DNA of 46,638 nt from Isosphaeraceae bacterium (GCA_021324445.1 JAJPJC010000147.1:1-46638); one strand, 5' to 3'; positions 1 through 7,899 are shown, numbered from the stretch's first letter. Numbers and translations are program-made. Notes: generated by a model from the letters alone, not told the origin.

Positions 1-75
1 CCAATTAGCACAAGGATTTGCGAAATCCAGTGTTCTCGCGATCACCGACTCCGCAAGTCTCTGGCCTCAAAAGAG

Positions 76-222
76 TTACGGAAAGGGGCAGAAGACAAGC
101 TGAGAGTAAACGTCGGCACGCAGCAGCACGTAGCTGGTCCCTGTTTGGGGATCGGCTACCTCCACCGGTGAGTCACCGGCCTCGACCACGGCCTGACGCT
201 GCTCAGGAGTGATGGTCACCAT
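76..222 (-). CDS. Short, probably C-terminally truncated small protein (antitoxin-like neighbour)
   Basis: This reads as a 48-residue protein starting at ATG 222, preceded by a good purine-rich site (GGGAGG) a few bases upstream. The start MVTITPEQRQAVVEAGDSPV followed by a VADPQTG...YVLLRADVY stretch resembles a small planctomycete protein family that I remember as roughly 80-95 residues long and often next to toxin-antitoxin genes; that family memory is not a search result. After the RADVY stretch the sequence ends abruptly in LVFCPFP and a stop, so the C-terminal half appears to be lost or frameshifted. It lies 43 bp downstream of, and in the same direction as, the antitoxin-like gene at 266-460, so the two may be co-transcribed. 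Function is unknown. Bases 1-75 contain nothing I can assign. Confidence 0.5.
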   Translation of the reverse strand: MVTITPEQRQAVVEAGDSPVEVADPQTGTSYVLLRADVYSQLVFCPFP

Positions 223-265
223 AAGGCCTCCCATCCGGGATCGTACCATGGCCTGCCGCCCGGAC

Positions 266-460
266 CTACTCCCAGGAGATACCCGCCTCGGGTGCGGCGT
301 CCGCCTCGGCCAGCCGCCGCTCCAACTCCTCCTTGTGCCACTCCGGGATCGGCAAGTCCTCGTCTGACTCGGGGATGCTGTCCCAGAGTTGGCCGATCAA
401 CTCCTGCCGTTCGGTCACGGTGAGTTGTTCGAATTCCGGCATGGGCCGAGACTCCGACAT
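266..460 (-). CDS. Putative addiction-module antitoxin (PF09720/TIGR02574-like), ended by a TAG
   Basis: The 64-residue acidic protein has the layout of the addiction-module component family: an N-terminal LTVTERQELIGQLWDSIPE helix, a conserved P-x-W turn (IPEWHKEELERRL), and a terminal AGISWE segment. In this family the segment normally continues as WEEV plus a few basic residues. Here the codon after WE is TAG where GAG would be expected, and the next codons (GTC CGG GCG) still read V-R-A as the family would. It therefore looks like a recent nonsense change that removes only the last few residues. Such antitoxins usually neutralise a RelE/ParE-type toxin encoded just downstream. No toxin follows; the next gene is the truncated one at 76-222. 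Likely an orphan antitoxin, possibly no longer active. Confidence 0.65.
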   Translation of the reverse strand: MSESRPMPEFEQLTVTERQELIGQLWDSIPESDEDLPIPEWHKEELERRLAEADAAPEAGISWE

Positions 461-553
461 GATTCGTCTCCTAACAAGACGGCGACTCGATAAACTTATC
501 GCGTAAAGCCCACAAGAAGAAGTGCAGCTCGTGCAGCCCTTGGCTTGAGGACA

Positions 554-2059
554 TCACCCACCCGGTTTCGGCTCCAGCGGCGCCTCGGGATCCTGCCGCA
601 CGGCCGCCGGCTGGTCCGAAGCCCAGGGATGATAACTATTGCAGAAATCGATCCGCTCGCCGACGCTCGGGTGGGTCGAGCGGAAGACCTTGTAGAACCA
701 GCCGGGGCGAGGATTGCTCAGGTTCTCGGCTTGCATCCGGACGAACGACAGGGCGCCGGAGTGGTTGGTCCGGGTCAGCTCCAGGGCGAACCGGTCGGCC
801 TCGTGCTCCTGGTAACGGCTGTAGGCCAGCACCACGGGGCTGAGGACCAGCGACGATACCTGGATCAGCATCAGCACCAACGGCACCGAGGCGATGTCGG
901 AGAGCCGGTCGAAGCCGAGGCGCTGCGCGAACCGCGCGATCAGCCGGCGTCCCAGCCGATCGACCAGGAACAGTCCGGCGAGGATCACGATCGACCCCAG
1001 CAAGATCGAGCGGACCACGTGGCCGAGCACGTAGTGCCCCATCTCGTGGGCCATTACGAACAGCAGCTCGGGCTCGTCGAGCTTGGCGATCAAGGTGTCC
1101 CAGAGCACGATCCGCTTGGTGCCCAGGACACCCGTCACATACGCATTGATCGCCTTGGTGTCGACGCTCTTCTCGACCTCGAAGACCCGGCTCCCGGTGA
1201 TCCCCGCCCGCTCGGCCAGCGCCAGGATCGACCGCTCCAGCGCCTGGTCCTTCATCGGCCCGAACCGGTTGAACAGGGGATCGATCCAGATCGGCATGAC
1301 CAGCATCGAGGCGAACAGGAACGGGATCGAGAGGATCCCCGTGTAGAGCCACCAGCTCCGGGGACTGCGGGCCATCAGGAGGTAGGGAACCCAGGTGAAG
1401 GCAAACCCGACCACCATCGCGACGCCCAGGCTGATGACCGCGTCCCCGAACCACTTGCCCAGAGTCTGGTTCGAGAGATCATAGGCGTGCTGGCGAACGA
1501 ACCCCCGATAGAACGCCAGCGGGAGATTGATCACGAAGACGATCCCCAGGTACAGGATCACGTAGAGACCCGTCGTGAGGAACCAGTTCCCCGCCAGCCG
1601 CTGCGCGATCGTGCGGAGTCGCGCCGAGAGCCCCGAGAAGGCGAGTCCACCGGTCACGAGGAGCACCCAACCCTGGCCGACGGCCCAGAGCCAGTTGCCG
1701 CTGTGGTAGTAGCGCAGGGCCTTTTCGCTGGGCTCGGGGACCGGGACCGGCCGAAGCTCGTTCCGCACCGGGGACCCGACCGATCCGGCACCGCCGGGCG
1801 ATCGGGGGTCGCTCGGGAGCGTCGGCTGCGCAGAGGCCGGCCCGGCCGCCAGCAGGACGGCAGCCAGGCCGAGGAGACAGGCCTTCAGGGATCCAGCTCG
1901 CTCCGGCCTCCCCAAGGTCTCCCAGGCCCAACCCCGTCCCGCCCGCGCGGAGCGGCGGGGCGGGCGGATCGTGCCGCGGAGCTCGGGGTGAACCCGAGCA
2001 GGCCGGAACGGAAAAGCGACGAGTCCCCGGAAATGGATTGTGCCGGCCAGATCAGTCAT
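554..2059 (-). CDS. M48-family membrane metallopeptidase (Ste24/CAAX-protease-like)
   Basis: A zinc metalloprotease of peptidase family M48, the Ste24-type CAAX prenyl protease group, acting in the inner membrane. The zinc motif is HEMGH inside a VMAHEMGHYVLGH segment, and a third ligand glutamate lies in YQEHEADRFA. Several hydrophobic segments precede the catalytic motif, as in the M48 N-terminal membrane domain, and two hydrophobic helices follow it. The start is uncertain. The frame opens with ATG 2059, but a signal-like hydrophobic stretch (LKACLLGLAAVLLAAG, ending ASAQP) begins near residue 58, so translation may start near the TTG at 1915. The gene is divergent from the peptidase at 2115 with only about 55 bp between ATG 2059 and that start. 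Bacterial members process membrane or misfolded proteins; the substrate here is unknown. Confidence 0.9.
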   Translation of the reverse strand: MTDLAGTIHFRGLVAFPFRPARVHPELRGTIRPPRRSARAGRGWAWETLGRPERAGSLKACLLGLAAVLLAAGPASAQPTLPSDPRSPGGAGSVGSPVRNELRPVPVPEPSEKALRYYHSGNWLWAVGQGWVLLVTGGLAFSGLSARLRTIAQRLAGNWFLTTGLYVILYLGIVFVINLPLAFYRGFVRQHAYDLSNQTLGKWFGDAVISLGVAMVVGFAFTWVPYLLMARSPRSWWLYTGILSIPFLFASMLVMPIWIDPLFNRFGPMKDQALERSILALAERAGITGSRVFEVEKSVDTKAINAYVTGVLGTKRIVLWDTLIAKLDEPELLFVMAHEMGHYVLGHVVRSILLGSIVILAGLFLVDRLGRRLIARFAQRLGFDRLSDIASVPLVLMLIQVSSLVLSPVVLAYSRYQEHEADRFALELTRTNHSGALSFVRMQAENLSNPRPGWFYKVFRSTHPSVGERIDFCNSYHPWASDQPAAVRQDPEAPLEPKPGG

Positions 2060-2114
2060 TTATGCTCGCCCTCGCGGTCAATTCACGACCATTCCCCAGG
2101 AGAGGAGACCCCCC

Positions 2115-2948
2115 GTGACCGTTCGCAGAGGAAAGATTCAGCGCGCTCGACCGGCCGGCATCGTCACGCCGGCGGGCTACCAGGGGACCCCGCGCAAGGT
2201 CCAGCGGTACGGCTGGGTCCCGGATCTCCCCGACCAGCGCGACCATACCTTCGCGGTCGCAGCCCCCCTGGTGACGAACCTCCCCGAGAGCGTGGATCTT
2301 CGGGACCAGTGCCCCGAGGTCTACAACCAGGGCGACCTCGGCAGTTGCACGGCCAACGCGATCGCGGCGGCCCTCCAGTTCGATCGGATGAAGCAGAAGC
2401 TGGATGATTTCACGCCCTCGCGGCTGTTCATCTATTATAACGAGCGCGTCCTGGAAGGGACGGTGGCCAGCGACTCGGGAGCCCAGCTCCGCGATGGGAT
2501 CAAGAGCGTCGCCACGCAGGGAGACTGCCCGGAGACCGAATGGCCCTACGACATCAGCAAGTTCGCCGACGCGCCGCCCCAGTCGTGCTACCGGGACGCC
2601 AGGAAGTACAAGGCCGTCCAGTACCAGTCGGTGACGCAGAACCTCGCCGACATGCAAGGCTGCCTCGCCTCGGGCTACCCCTTCGTCTTCGGCTTCACGG
2701 CGTATGAAAGCTTCGAGTCGGACGCCGTGGCGCAGACCGGCAACCTGCCGATGCCGAAATCCGGGGAGCCGATCGTCGGCGGCCATGCGGTGCTCGCGGT
2801 GGGCTACGACAACGACGACCGGGTCTTCATCGTCCGCAATTCCTGGGGCGAGGACTGGGGCGACGCGGGCTACTTCTACATGTCCTACGCCTATCTGCTC
2901 GACGATAACCTGGCCGACGACTTCTGGACGATCCGCCTGGTCAAGTGA
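2115..2948 (+). CDS. Papain-like (C1A) cysteine peptidase
   Basis: A 277-residue papain-fold peptidase. The catalytic cysteine lies in GDLGSCTANAIAAA, with the oxyanion-hole glutamine in the preceding YNQGDLG, the catalytic histidine in GGHAVLAVGYDND, and the asparagine in FIVRNSWGEDWGDAGY. The segment before the catalytic domain (VPDLPDQRDHTF...LPESVDLRDQCP) is the short form found in bacterial and archaeal C1A enzymes that lack the inhibitory I29 prodomain. The start chosen is GTG 2115, which sits 7 bp after a strong purine-rich site (AGGAGAGGAG, 2098-2107); the open frame extends to 2040 but without such support. No signal peptide is visible, so the enzyme may be cytoplasmic or exported by another route. 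It is divergent from the M48 gene. The role is probably general or regulated proteolysis; the target is not visible. Confidence 0.9.
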   Translation: MTVRRGKIQRARPAGIVTPAGYQGTPRKVQRYGWVPDLPDQRDHTFAVAAPLVTNLPESVDLRDQCPEVYNQGDLGSCTANAIAAALQFDRMKQKLDDFTPSRLFIYYNERVLEGTVASDSGAQLRDGIKSVATQGDCPETEWPYDISKFADAPPQSCYRDARKYKAVQYQSVTQNLADMQGCLASGYPFVFGFTAYESFESDAVAQTGNLPMPKSGEPIVGGHAVLAVGYDNDDRVFIVRNSWGEDWGDAGYFYMSYAYLLDDNLADDFWTIRLVK

Positions 2949-3008
2949 CGGGCACGACCGGGCGGGGGCCGGGGCGGCCGGTGTGGGGCATCGGCGCCTG
3001 GGCGATCG

Positions 3009-4421
3009 TCATACGATGCGGTGGGTCGGCCGCTCGCCGTCGGCGGCCTCGGCCTCCGGCTCGGCCTCGGGGAACGGCTTGTAATAGTAGAAGGCGACGA
3101 CCAGCGCCCCGCCGAGGAAAACGCTGAGGCCCCAGCCGATGTAGGCCGCCCACCGGGTGCGCGCCAGCTCGAAACCGAGGTCCACGACCTGTTTGCCGAG
3201 ATCGGTCTTGGCCAACGGGTCGAGGTCGTCGAGCCGGCGCCGCATCTTGTCGTTGTCCTCCTCGAGGCTGGCGATCCGCTCGCGGAGCTTCGGGGCATCC
3301 TTGGCGTCCTTGGTGAGTTGCTCGAGCTTGGCGGCTTGCTCGGCCGCCCGGTTCTCGAGCGTCTTGGTCCGGTTGCTGAGCAGTTCGTTGCCGTAACGCA
3401 GGTCGTCCAGCTTGCGCAACGCCTCGTCGCGCTCCCGGGCCGCCTTGCTGTACAGCTCGTTGAAGTCGGCCGGCTTCTTGCCCTCTCCCTTTTGCAGCAA
3501 GGTGTCGACGGCCAGGCGCTGGTTCTCGCCGAGCTGCTCGACCGAGCGGGCCAGGACCAGGAAGGAATCATTCTGCTCTTGCATCCGCCCCTGGAGCTGG
3601 TAGAGCCACAGCGCCAGGGCCACGGCCAGCACGCCGACGAAGGTGCCCAGCATGCCGAAGACCGCGGCGATCTGGAGCTTCTCGGTGGGTGATGCGACGG
3701 GCGAATACGCGGGTCGGTTGAGCATCTTGATCAGCTCCGCCTCGAGGCGGGGGGAGATCGTCCCGCCTCCTCCACCTTCGGGGTTTGGAAGTTTTTCCAG
3801 GTCGTTGACCAGCCGCGCCAGGGCGACTCGATCGCCGCGTTCGGCGGTCAGGTAATAGCCGCCCACCTGGGCCAGGCCGCCGTCGCGCCACTGGAAGAAC
3901 CCGCGCGACTGGTTGATCGGGTCGACGACATAGGCCACCTGGAGCGGCTGGGCGAAGAAGTGCTGGTGGATGAACAGATCGTGGTGCGACAGGAAGATCC
4001 CAAAGCTGGGATGGGTGTGATACCAGCCCACGATGTCCAGCTCGGGGTACAGCCGGTCGCGCTCACGGGTAATCTCTTCCCAGGAGTCGTGGGTGTAGGT
4101 GAAGCTGGCCTGGGTGTTGGCGTAGTGCTTGGCCTCCAGGCTGCGGGTGATCCAGACGAACGGCGAGCCGGTGTCGGGGTCGAGGCACTCCTTGCCCAGG
4201 AGGATCCCTCCCAGCTCGACGGACGTGTCGCTGAGGGCATGCCGCTCGATCGCGTCGGCGGTCAGGCGGTCGAGGAAGATGGGCAGGTCGATCGGCCCCG
4301 GGACCTCGTAGGCCAGGCAGGCCAACCTCCGGTCCCGATCGGGGCGCTGCCGGCGCTCCGGCTCGCGGACCCTCATCTCGCCGAAGACGATCTCATCGCC
4401 GTTCACCGGCTGTTTCCCCAT
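3009..4421 (-). CDS. JAB/MPN (JAMM) metallopeptidase with two membrane segments and a coiled coil
   Basis: A 470-residue protein whose N-terminal domain (about residues 45-215) is a JAMM-type isopeptidase. It has glutamate 69 in SVELGGILLGK and the full zinc motif H-x-H-x7-S-x2-D as HTHPSFGIFLSHHD (H135, H137, S145, D148). Enzymes of this family cleave Ubl tails or isopeptide bonds (Rpn11, AMSH, bacterial JAB). It continues with one membrane segment (about 252-274), a long charged coiled coil (about 280-402), a second membrane segment (about 424-446) and an acidic tail, so it is anchored in the membrane. The start is ATG 4421, inside the E1-like gene, overlapping its end by 29 bp; this suggests translational coupling. 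Context with E1, E2, Ubl and RING genes points to a deconjugating or Ubl-processing role. The membrane and coiled-coil extension is unusual. Confidence 0.88.
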   Translation of the reverse strand: MGKQPVNGDEIVFGEMRVREPERRQRPDRDRRLACLAYEVPGPIDLPIFLDRLTADAIERHALSDTSVELGGILLGKECLDPDTGSPFVWITRSLEAKHYANTQASFTYTHDSWEEITRERDRLYPELDIVGWYHTHPSFGIFLSHHDLFIHQHFFAQPLQVAYVVDPINQSRGFFQWRDGGLAQVGGYYLTAERGDRVALARLVNDLEKLPNPEGGGGGTISPRLEAELIKMLNRPAYSPVASPTEKLQIAAVFGMLGTFVGVLAVALALWLYQLQGRMQEQNDSFLVLARSVEQLGENQRLAVDTLLQKGEGKKPADFNELYSKAARERDEALRKLDDLRYGNELLSNRTKTLENRAAEQAAKLEQLTKDAKDAPKLRERIASLEEDNDKMRRRLDDLDPLAKTDLGKQVVDLGFELARTRWAAYIGWGLSVFLGGALVVAFYYYKPFPEAEPEAEAADGERPTHRIV

Positions 4422-5586
4422 GCCGAGTCCAGGAGTCGCGGTCGGCCCCCAGCAGGAAGAACCCCGAATCGGCCGGGCCGTCGACCCGCACGATATCGTA
4501 GGGCGGGATGCCGACGCGGCCAAGCGGCTCCCGGGCCATCGGCGAGGATTCCTCGATGGCGCTGGCCAGCTCGGGGCGGGCGGACTCCCGGCACTTGGGG
4601 CAGCTCGCCGCACCGGCCTGGACCTTCACCCGGGGCCTCATGACCTCGCCGCGCCACCCGCACCGCGGGCAGTCCACCGCCAGTACCAGCTCGCGGTCCA
4701 GGACCAGGTGCAGCGGTCCGCCCAGGTGCGCACCGGCGGCCTTCAGCAGCTCCGAGACCGGCGCCTGGTGGCCCAGTGCCAGCTCGACCGGCTCGGGATA
4801 CGTCTCATGGCTGAGGCAGTCCTCCCGGAACGGCAGCCGGGTCGAGTAGAACTGGTTGGCCACGCCATTATAGACCAGCGCGTTGCCCGCCGCGACCGGC
4901 AGGCCATGGAGCAGCTTGAGGGCCTCCTGGACCTGCAGCGCGGCCATCATCGAGGCGATGGTCGGTGCCGTCGGCACCTTGCCCGCGAGGATCTCCTCGC
5001 GCCGCAGCATCGGGCAACTGTAGTGGAAGTTCAGGAGCTGATAGTCCCGCTCCGTCATGGCGCACTCATAGCAGGCCGAGTCGGGCGGCACGAAGACCTT
5101 GACGACGCCCTGGATCTCCTGGATGCCCGCGTCGATCCACGGGGTATTCACCTTCCAGCACTGGCGGTTCACCCAGAGCCGGGCCTCGCGATTGTCCAGG
5201 CAGCCGATGACCAGGTCGACCTCGGCGAACAGGCCCAGCCCCAGGTCGGTGATCACATCCCCGTGCAGGGGGATGATCGTGATCTCGGGGTTGAGCTCGC
5301 GCGCCCGCTGGGCGGCGACCTCGGCCTTGGACCGGCCGCCGTCCTGGGAGCGGAACAAGACCGACCGCGACAGGTTCGACGGCTCGACGACGTCGTAATC
5401 GATCAGGTACGTCGTCCCCAGGCCGACGAGGGCCAGGTTCTTGACCACCTCGTTGCCCAGGGCGCCCGCGCCGACGACCAGCACCCGCGCCGCGCGGAGC
5501 CGCTCCTGCCGCCACCAGGAGATCAGCCGCAGCCGGTTATACCGGTCCAGGTCGTCGATCACCAGGGACTCGGCATCTTCGTCCAT
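4393..5586 (-). CDS. E1-like Ubl-activating enzyme (ThiF/MoeB superfamily) with C-terminal zinc ribbon
   Basis: A 397-residue adenylating enzyme. It carries the nucleotide loop GAGALG (39-44), the aspartate pair in LIDYDVVEPSNLSRS (60-75), the arginine R74, and GCLDN (129-132) with D131. A CxxC pair (C172, C175) and C191 in YSCPML correspond to the structural zinc and catalytic-loop cysteine region of ThiF/MoeB-type E1s. The C-terminal third is an extension with a likely zinc ribbon (CPRC 306-309, CPKC 329-332), not found in plain ThiF or MoeB. Predicted activity is ATP-dependent adenylation and thioester formation on the Ubl at 7105-7404. ATG 5586 (MDEDAESL) is the first start clear of the upstream heptamer repeats; longer reading would translate those repeats. 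The gene overlaps the JAB gene by 29 bp. Confidence 0.87.
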   Translation of the reverse strand: MDEDAESLVIDDLDRYNRLRLISWWRQERLRAARVLVVGAGALGNEVVKNLALVGLGTTYLIDYDVVEPSNLSRSVLFRSQDGGRSKAEVAAQRARELNPEITIIPLHGDVITDLGLGLFAEVDLVIGCLDNREARLWVNRQCWKVNTPWIDAGIQEIQGVVKVFVPPDSACYECAMTERDYQLLNFHYSCPMLRREEILAGKVPTAPTIASMMAALQVQEALKLLHGLPVAAGNALVYNGVANQFYSTRLPFREDCLSHETYPEPVELALGHQAPVSELLKAAGAHLGGPLHLVLDRELVLAVDCPRCGWRGEVMRPRVKVQAGAASCPKCRESARPELASAIEESSPMAREPLGRVGIPPYDIVRVDGPADSGFFLLGADRDSWTRHGETAGERR

Positions 5587-5591
5587 TTGTC

Positions 5592-5836
5592 CTTTTGTCC
5601 GTGGTCCGTGGTCCGTGGTCCGTGGTGGGAGCTGCCGCTCCGCTGCGCCGTCATCGCCCTGCATCCAGTGCCTCACCTTTCCCGGACCAGGCTCGTCAGC
5701 CCTTTGTCCGTGGTCCGTCGTCCGTGGTGGGAGGTCCGGCTCCGTTGCGCCGTCCTTGCCCCTCTTCGAGTGTGTGGTCTCTCCCGGAGCAGGTGAGTCA
5801 GCCCGCGAAGCGAACCACGGACCACGGACCACGGTC
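5592..5836. repeat. Heptamer tandem repeat tracts within a ~107-bp imperfect duplication
   Basis: The E2-E1 gap (5587-5984) holds three tracts of the heptamer GTCCGTG or its complement: about 5597-5625, 5706-5730, and, in inverted orientation (ACCACGG units), 5814-5836. The first two tracts each begin a unit of about 107 bp that is imperfectly duplicated: both continue with a GGTGGGAG and then a TCCGYTGCGCCGTC-type segment and a CCCGGA-CAGG segment before the next unit. I see no gene here. The tracts could be read through in frame with the E1 gene, giving repetitive RTTDHGP-type peptide, but the E1 fold starts after them. Confidence 0.85.
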
Positions 5837-5984
5837 TAGAGCGCCGACCCTTTGGGTGGACCACAGTCGGGGGACGGAGCCCCCGACGACTACTCCATCA
5901 GGACGTCCCGCCGGCCCAAGGTCGTCCTGTCGGAGCCGGCTCCGTCCGGCGATCTTCATCCCATCGTGAGGCGCGCTAAGGGAC

Positions 5985-6881
5985 TCAGTCAATGAAGAGG
6001 ATATCCTCGCTTGCCGGTCGGGGCCCCTCGCGCTGGGGCGGCGGTGGTGATGGTGACGGGGGTGGTGGAGGGCTCTCGGGCTCCGGCTCGAGGATCAGCA
6101 CGTCCTCCCCGCGTCGGGCCTCGCCGCCGGCGCCGGCGTCGCGGCTTCGGGAATCGAACTCGGCCGTCACCAGGGCGTGCAGCTCGGAGTTCGCCGGCAA
6201 GGCTGGGCCATCGGCGTCGGGGCCCCTGGACCCGACCCCTGCCGTGTTGCCGAAGACCCGGCCATAACGCTCGACGAACCGCCGGACCCGGCCGACCGGC
6301 GTCCGCGACGCCGCGGTCGAGGACTTCGCCGATCCGTTGGCAGCCCCGCCAGGGGACCCATCCGATCCCTCGGTCGACGCCGGGCCGATCCGTCCCAGGG
6401 CCGCCCGCAGATCCCGCAGCGGTCGCGGATCCGTCGGGAAGAGGATCGCCGTCTGGTTGGCAACCCACAGGGCCGCATCCCGGTTATACGGGCTGCGGAT
6501 GTCGTAATTGTGATACCGGGCCATGTCCCAGAGCATGATGCACAGCTCATCGAGCTGCACGCTGGGCACCCAGTGCGTCCCATATCCCCCCAGGCAGACC
6601 ATGCCGATCTCCGAGATATTGGGGTGATAGATTGGCGTGACCCAGCGGATCTCGGGCATGGTCCGGGGATACGACGCACCCAGCTTGATCTCGAGTCGGT
6701 GGGTCTCGATGGTCTTGACCTTACCGCGGTCGCGCCATAACCCTTTGCCCTGGAAAACGATATGGTACTGGCCCGGCGGGTCGCCCTGGGCGCTGAAGCG
6801 AAAGACCGAGCTCTCCGAGCGGAGCCGCTCCAGCGCCGCCCGGTCATTCCGCAGCCGGCGCATCCGGGGAGACTGATACAT
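5985..6881 (-). CDS. E2-like ubiquitin-conjugating (UBC-fold) protein
   Basis: A 298-residue protein whose first 145 residues match the UBC fold. The order is an N-terminal helix (RMRRLRNDRAALERL), a beta-meander ending in SYPRTMPEIRWVTPIYHPN, the E2 HPN tripeptide (86-88), the presumed catalytic cysteine C96 in GMVCLGGYGTHWVPS, and a following helix (LDELCIMLWDM). HPN plus cysteine plus W-x-P-S is the classic E2 arrangement, so thioester transfer of the Ubl is expected. Residues 145-298 are a proline- and glycine-rich, probably disordered extension with a stretch of consecutive prolines near the end; its role is unknown. The gene lies 223 bp downstream of the Ubl gene and 398 bp upstream of the E1 gene, both gaps filled by short tandem repeats. 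Alternative start M7 is possible. Confidence 0.85.
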   Translation of the reverse strand: MYQSPRMRRLRNDRAALERLRSESSVFRFSAQGDPPGQYHIVFQGKGLWRDRGKVKTIETHRLEIKLGASYPRTMPEIRWVTPIYHPNISEIGMVCLGGYGTHWVPSVQLDELCIMLWDMARYHNYDIRSPYNRDAALWVANQTAILFPTDPRPLRDLRAALGRIGPASTEGSDGSPGGAANGSAKSSTAASRTPVGRVRRFVERYGRVFGNTAGVGSRGPDADGPALPANSELHALVTAEFDSRSRDAGAGGEARRGEDVLILEPEPESPPPPPSPSPPPPQREGPRPASEDILFID

Positions 6882-6949
6882 GATCGTGCGGCGCCCTGGG
6901 GCAAGCTGAGGGCGGGGACCTCCTGAGGCGTTGCGGGCTGAGCCAACGG

Positions 6950-6992
6950 GTCAAGTCAAGTCAAGTCGAGTCGAGTCGAGTCGATCCGATCC
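6950..6992. repeat. Pentamer tandem repeat GTCAA/GTCGA/TCCGA
   Basis: About eight consecutive pentamers in the gap between the Ubl and E2 genes: GTCAA units passing into GTCGA units and then TCCGA units. The gradual change of unit along the tract suggests replication slippage with divergence. No gene is visible here. Confidence 0.85.
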
Positions 6993-7047
6993 GATTCAAT
7001 TCGTGCCCCGGCGCGGCCGAGCGGCGGTGCGCGTCGTGTGGGGTGAG

Positions 7048-7072
7048 TTGCGTTGCGTTGCGTTGCGTTGCG
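7048..7072. repeat. Pentamer tandem repeat GTTGC x5
   Basis: Five perfect GTTGC units immediately downstream of the Ubl stop codon (7105 on the minus strand). This is the second pentamer tract in the same 223-bp gap before the E2 gene. Confidence 0.88.
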
Positions 7073-7104
7073 GGGTGGCGCCGCGCGGCCCTCAACCGGT
7101 GGGT

Positions 7105-7404
7105 TCAGGCCCGGCCGGCCACCACCTCGGGGTAAACGATCAGGTGGTCGCCGTTCTGAACCCCGGCCTCGACCAGCGTCCAGTTCTCGAGGAGTCGCCG
7201 GCCCCCTTCCTTATGGTCCAGGGCGTAACTCATCGGCTGGCCGTCGGGGCTGGTCGCGGGCAAGCTCATCTTGGTGATGATGTTGGGGATGATCCGGCTC
7301 ACCGGTACGCTGAAGGCGATGACCGCCTTGACCGACTTGGCTCCAGTCTGATCCAGGAAGGTGACCTGGATACCACTGGGATCGGCATTGCCGCCGTATG
7401 ACAT
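7105..7404 (-). CDS. YukD-like ubiquitin-like protein (Ubl)
   Basis: A 99-residue protein with the sequence pattern of a beta-grasp ubiquitin-like domain of the YukD type. A first strand pair carries IQVTFLDQTG...VKAVIAFSVPV, followed by a helix (SRIIPNIITKM), a central YALDHKEGG turn equivalent to the ubiquitin 40s region, and the classic late motif W-T-L-V-E-A-G-V-Q-N-G-D-H-L-I-V (residues 75-90). The tail is YPEVVAGRA. It lacks the C-terminal Gly-Gly of most conjugated Ubls; only one glycine (G97) is present, two residues from the end. It is encoded with E1, E2, RING and JAB genes on one strand, which makes it the likely conjugated modifier. Alternatively it acts as a non-conjugated adaptor like Bacillus YukD. 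The fold assignment is by pattern. Confidence 0.8.
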   Translation of the reverse strand: MSYGGNADPSGIQVTFLDQTGAKSVKAVIAFSVPVSRIIPNIITKMSLPATSPDGQPMSYALDHKEGGRRLLENWTLVEAGVQNGDHLIVYPEVVAGRA

Positions 7405-7899
7405 GGTCAGGATACCTCCTCAGCATCCCATTCGGTCGTCGCCCCGGAATATTGGGACGCTTCCAACCATTTTCGGGTGTCCCGCGTGCTCCGACACCTC
7501 CCCGCGACTCCCCTACCACCAAGATAACGCTCGGGCCGCCGAGTCGATACAGAGTCCCCGCGAAATTCCGCGGCGGTCCCTCCCCTCGACGCCGGGACCT
7601 CGGCGTAAATTTAAGGTCGTTTTGGGGTTGAATCGCGAGTCCGGCGCCGGCTCGCCGCGTGACTTCACGACACCGGGCCGCTCGACCTCGCAGGATGGTC
7701 CGCGGGGGAGGCGCGCAGCGAGGGTCGGGCGCCATTGCCCACGAGCGGCGCGCCGCTCCGGAACCCGGCAACCCAGACGACGGCTCCCGCGGCGAACTCG
7801 GTGGGAAGCTCCCGGCCTCGCGGTCCCAGGGAATGCACCCCTTTCGCCACGGGAGCCGCCGAGATCCCGAGGGGTCGTCCTCTGTCGGTTCGGACCGAT
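7405..7899. other. 495-bp intergenic region upstream of the Ubl gene
   Basis: No convincing gene is seen. Open frames here (for example one on the minus strand at 7665-7850) have compositions typical of chance high-GC frames. A short AT-rich patch near 7605-7625 (TAAATTTAAGG) is the lowest-GC part, and the promoter for the Ubl-E2-E1-JAB genes probably lies here, but I cannot place a confident -35/-10 pair. Confidence 0.5.

Noticed and set aside
545..2407. A 620-codon open frame on the plus strand across the M48 gene.
   Set aside because: It is antisense to the M48 protease, has no recognisable domain, and runs on into the papain gene in a different frame; typical of high-GC shadow frames.
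5592..5836. Heptamer tracts as a possible CRISPR array.
   Set aside because: Units are only 7 bp long with no unique spacers, and the wider duplication has two copies of about 107 bp, unlike CRISPR repeats.
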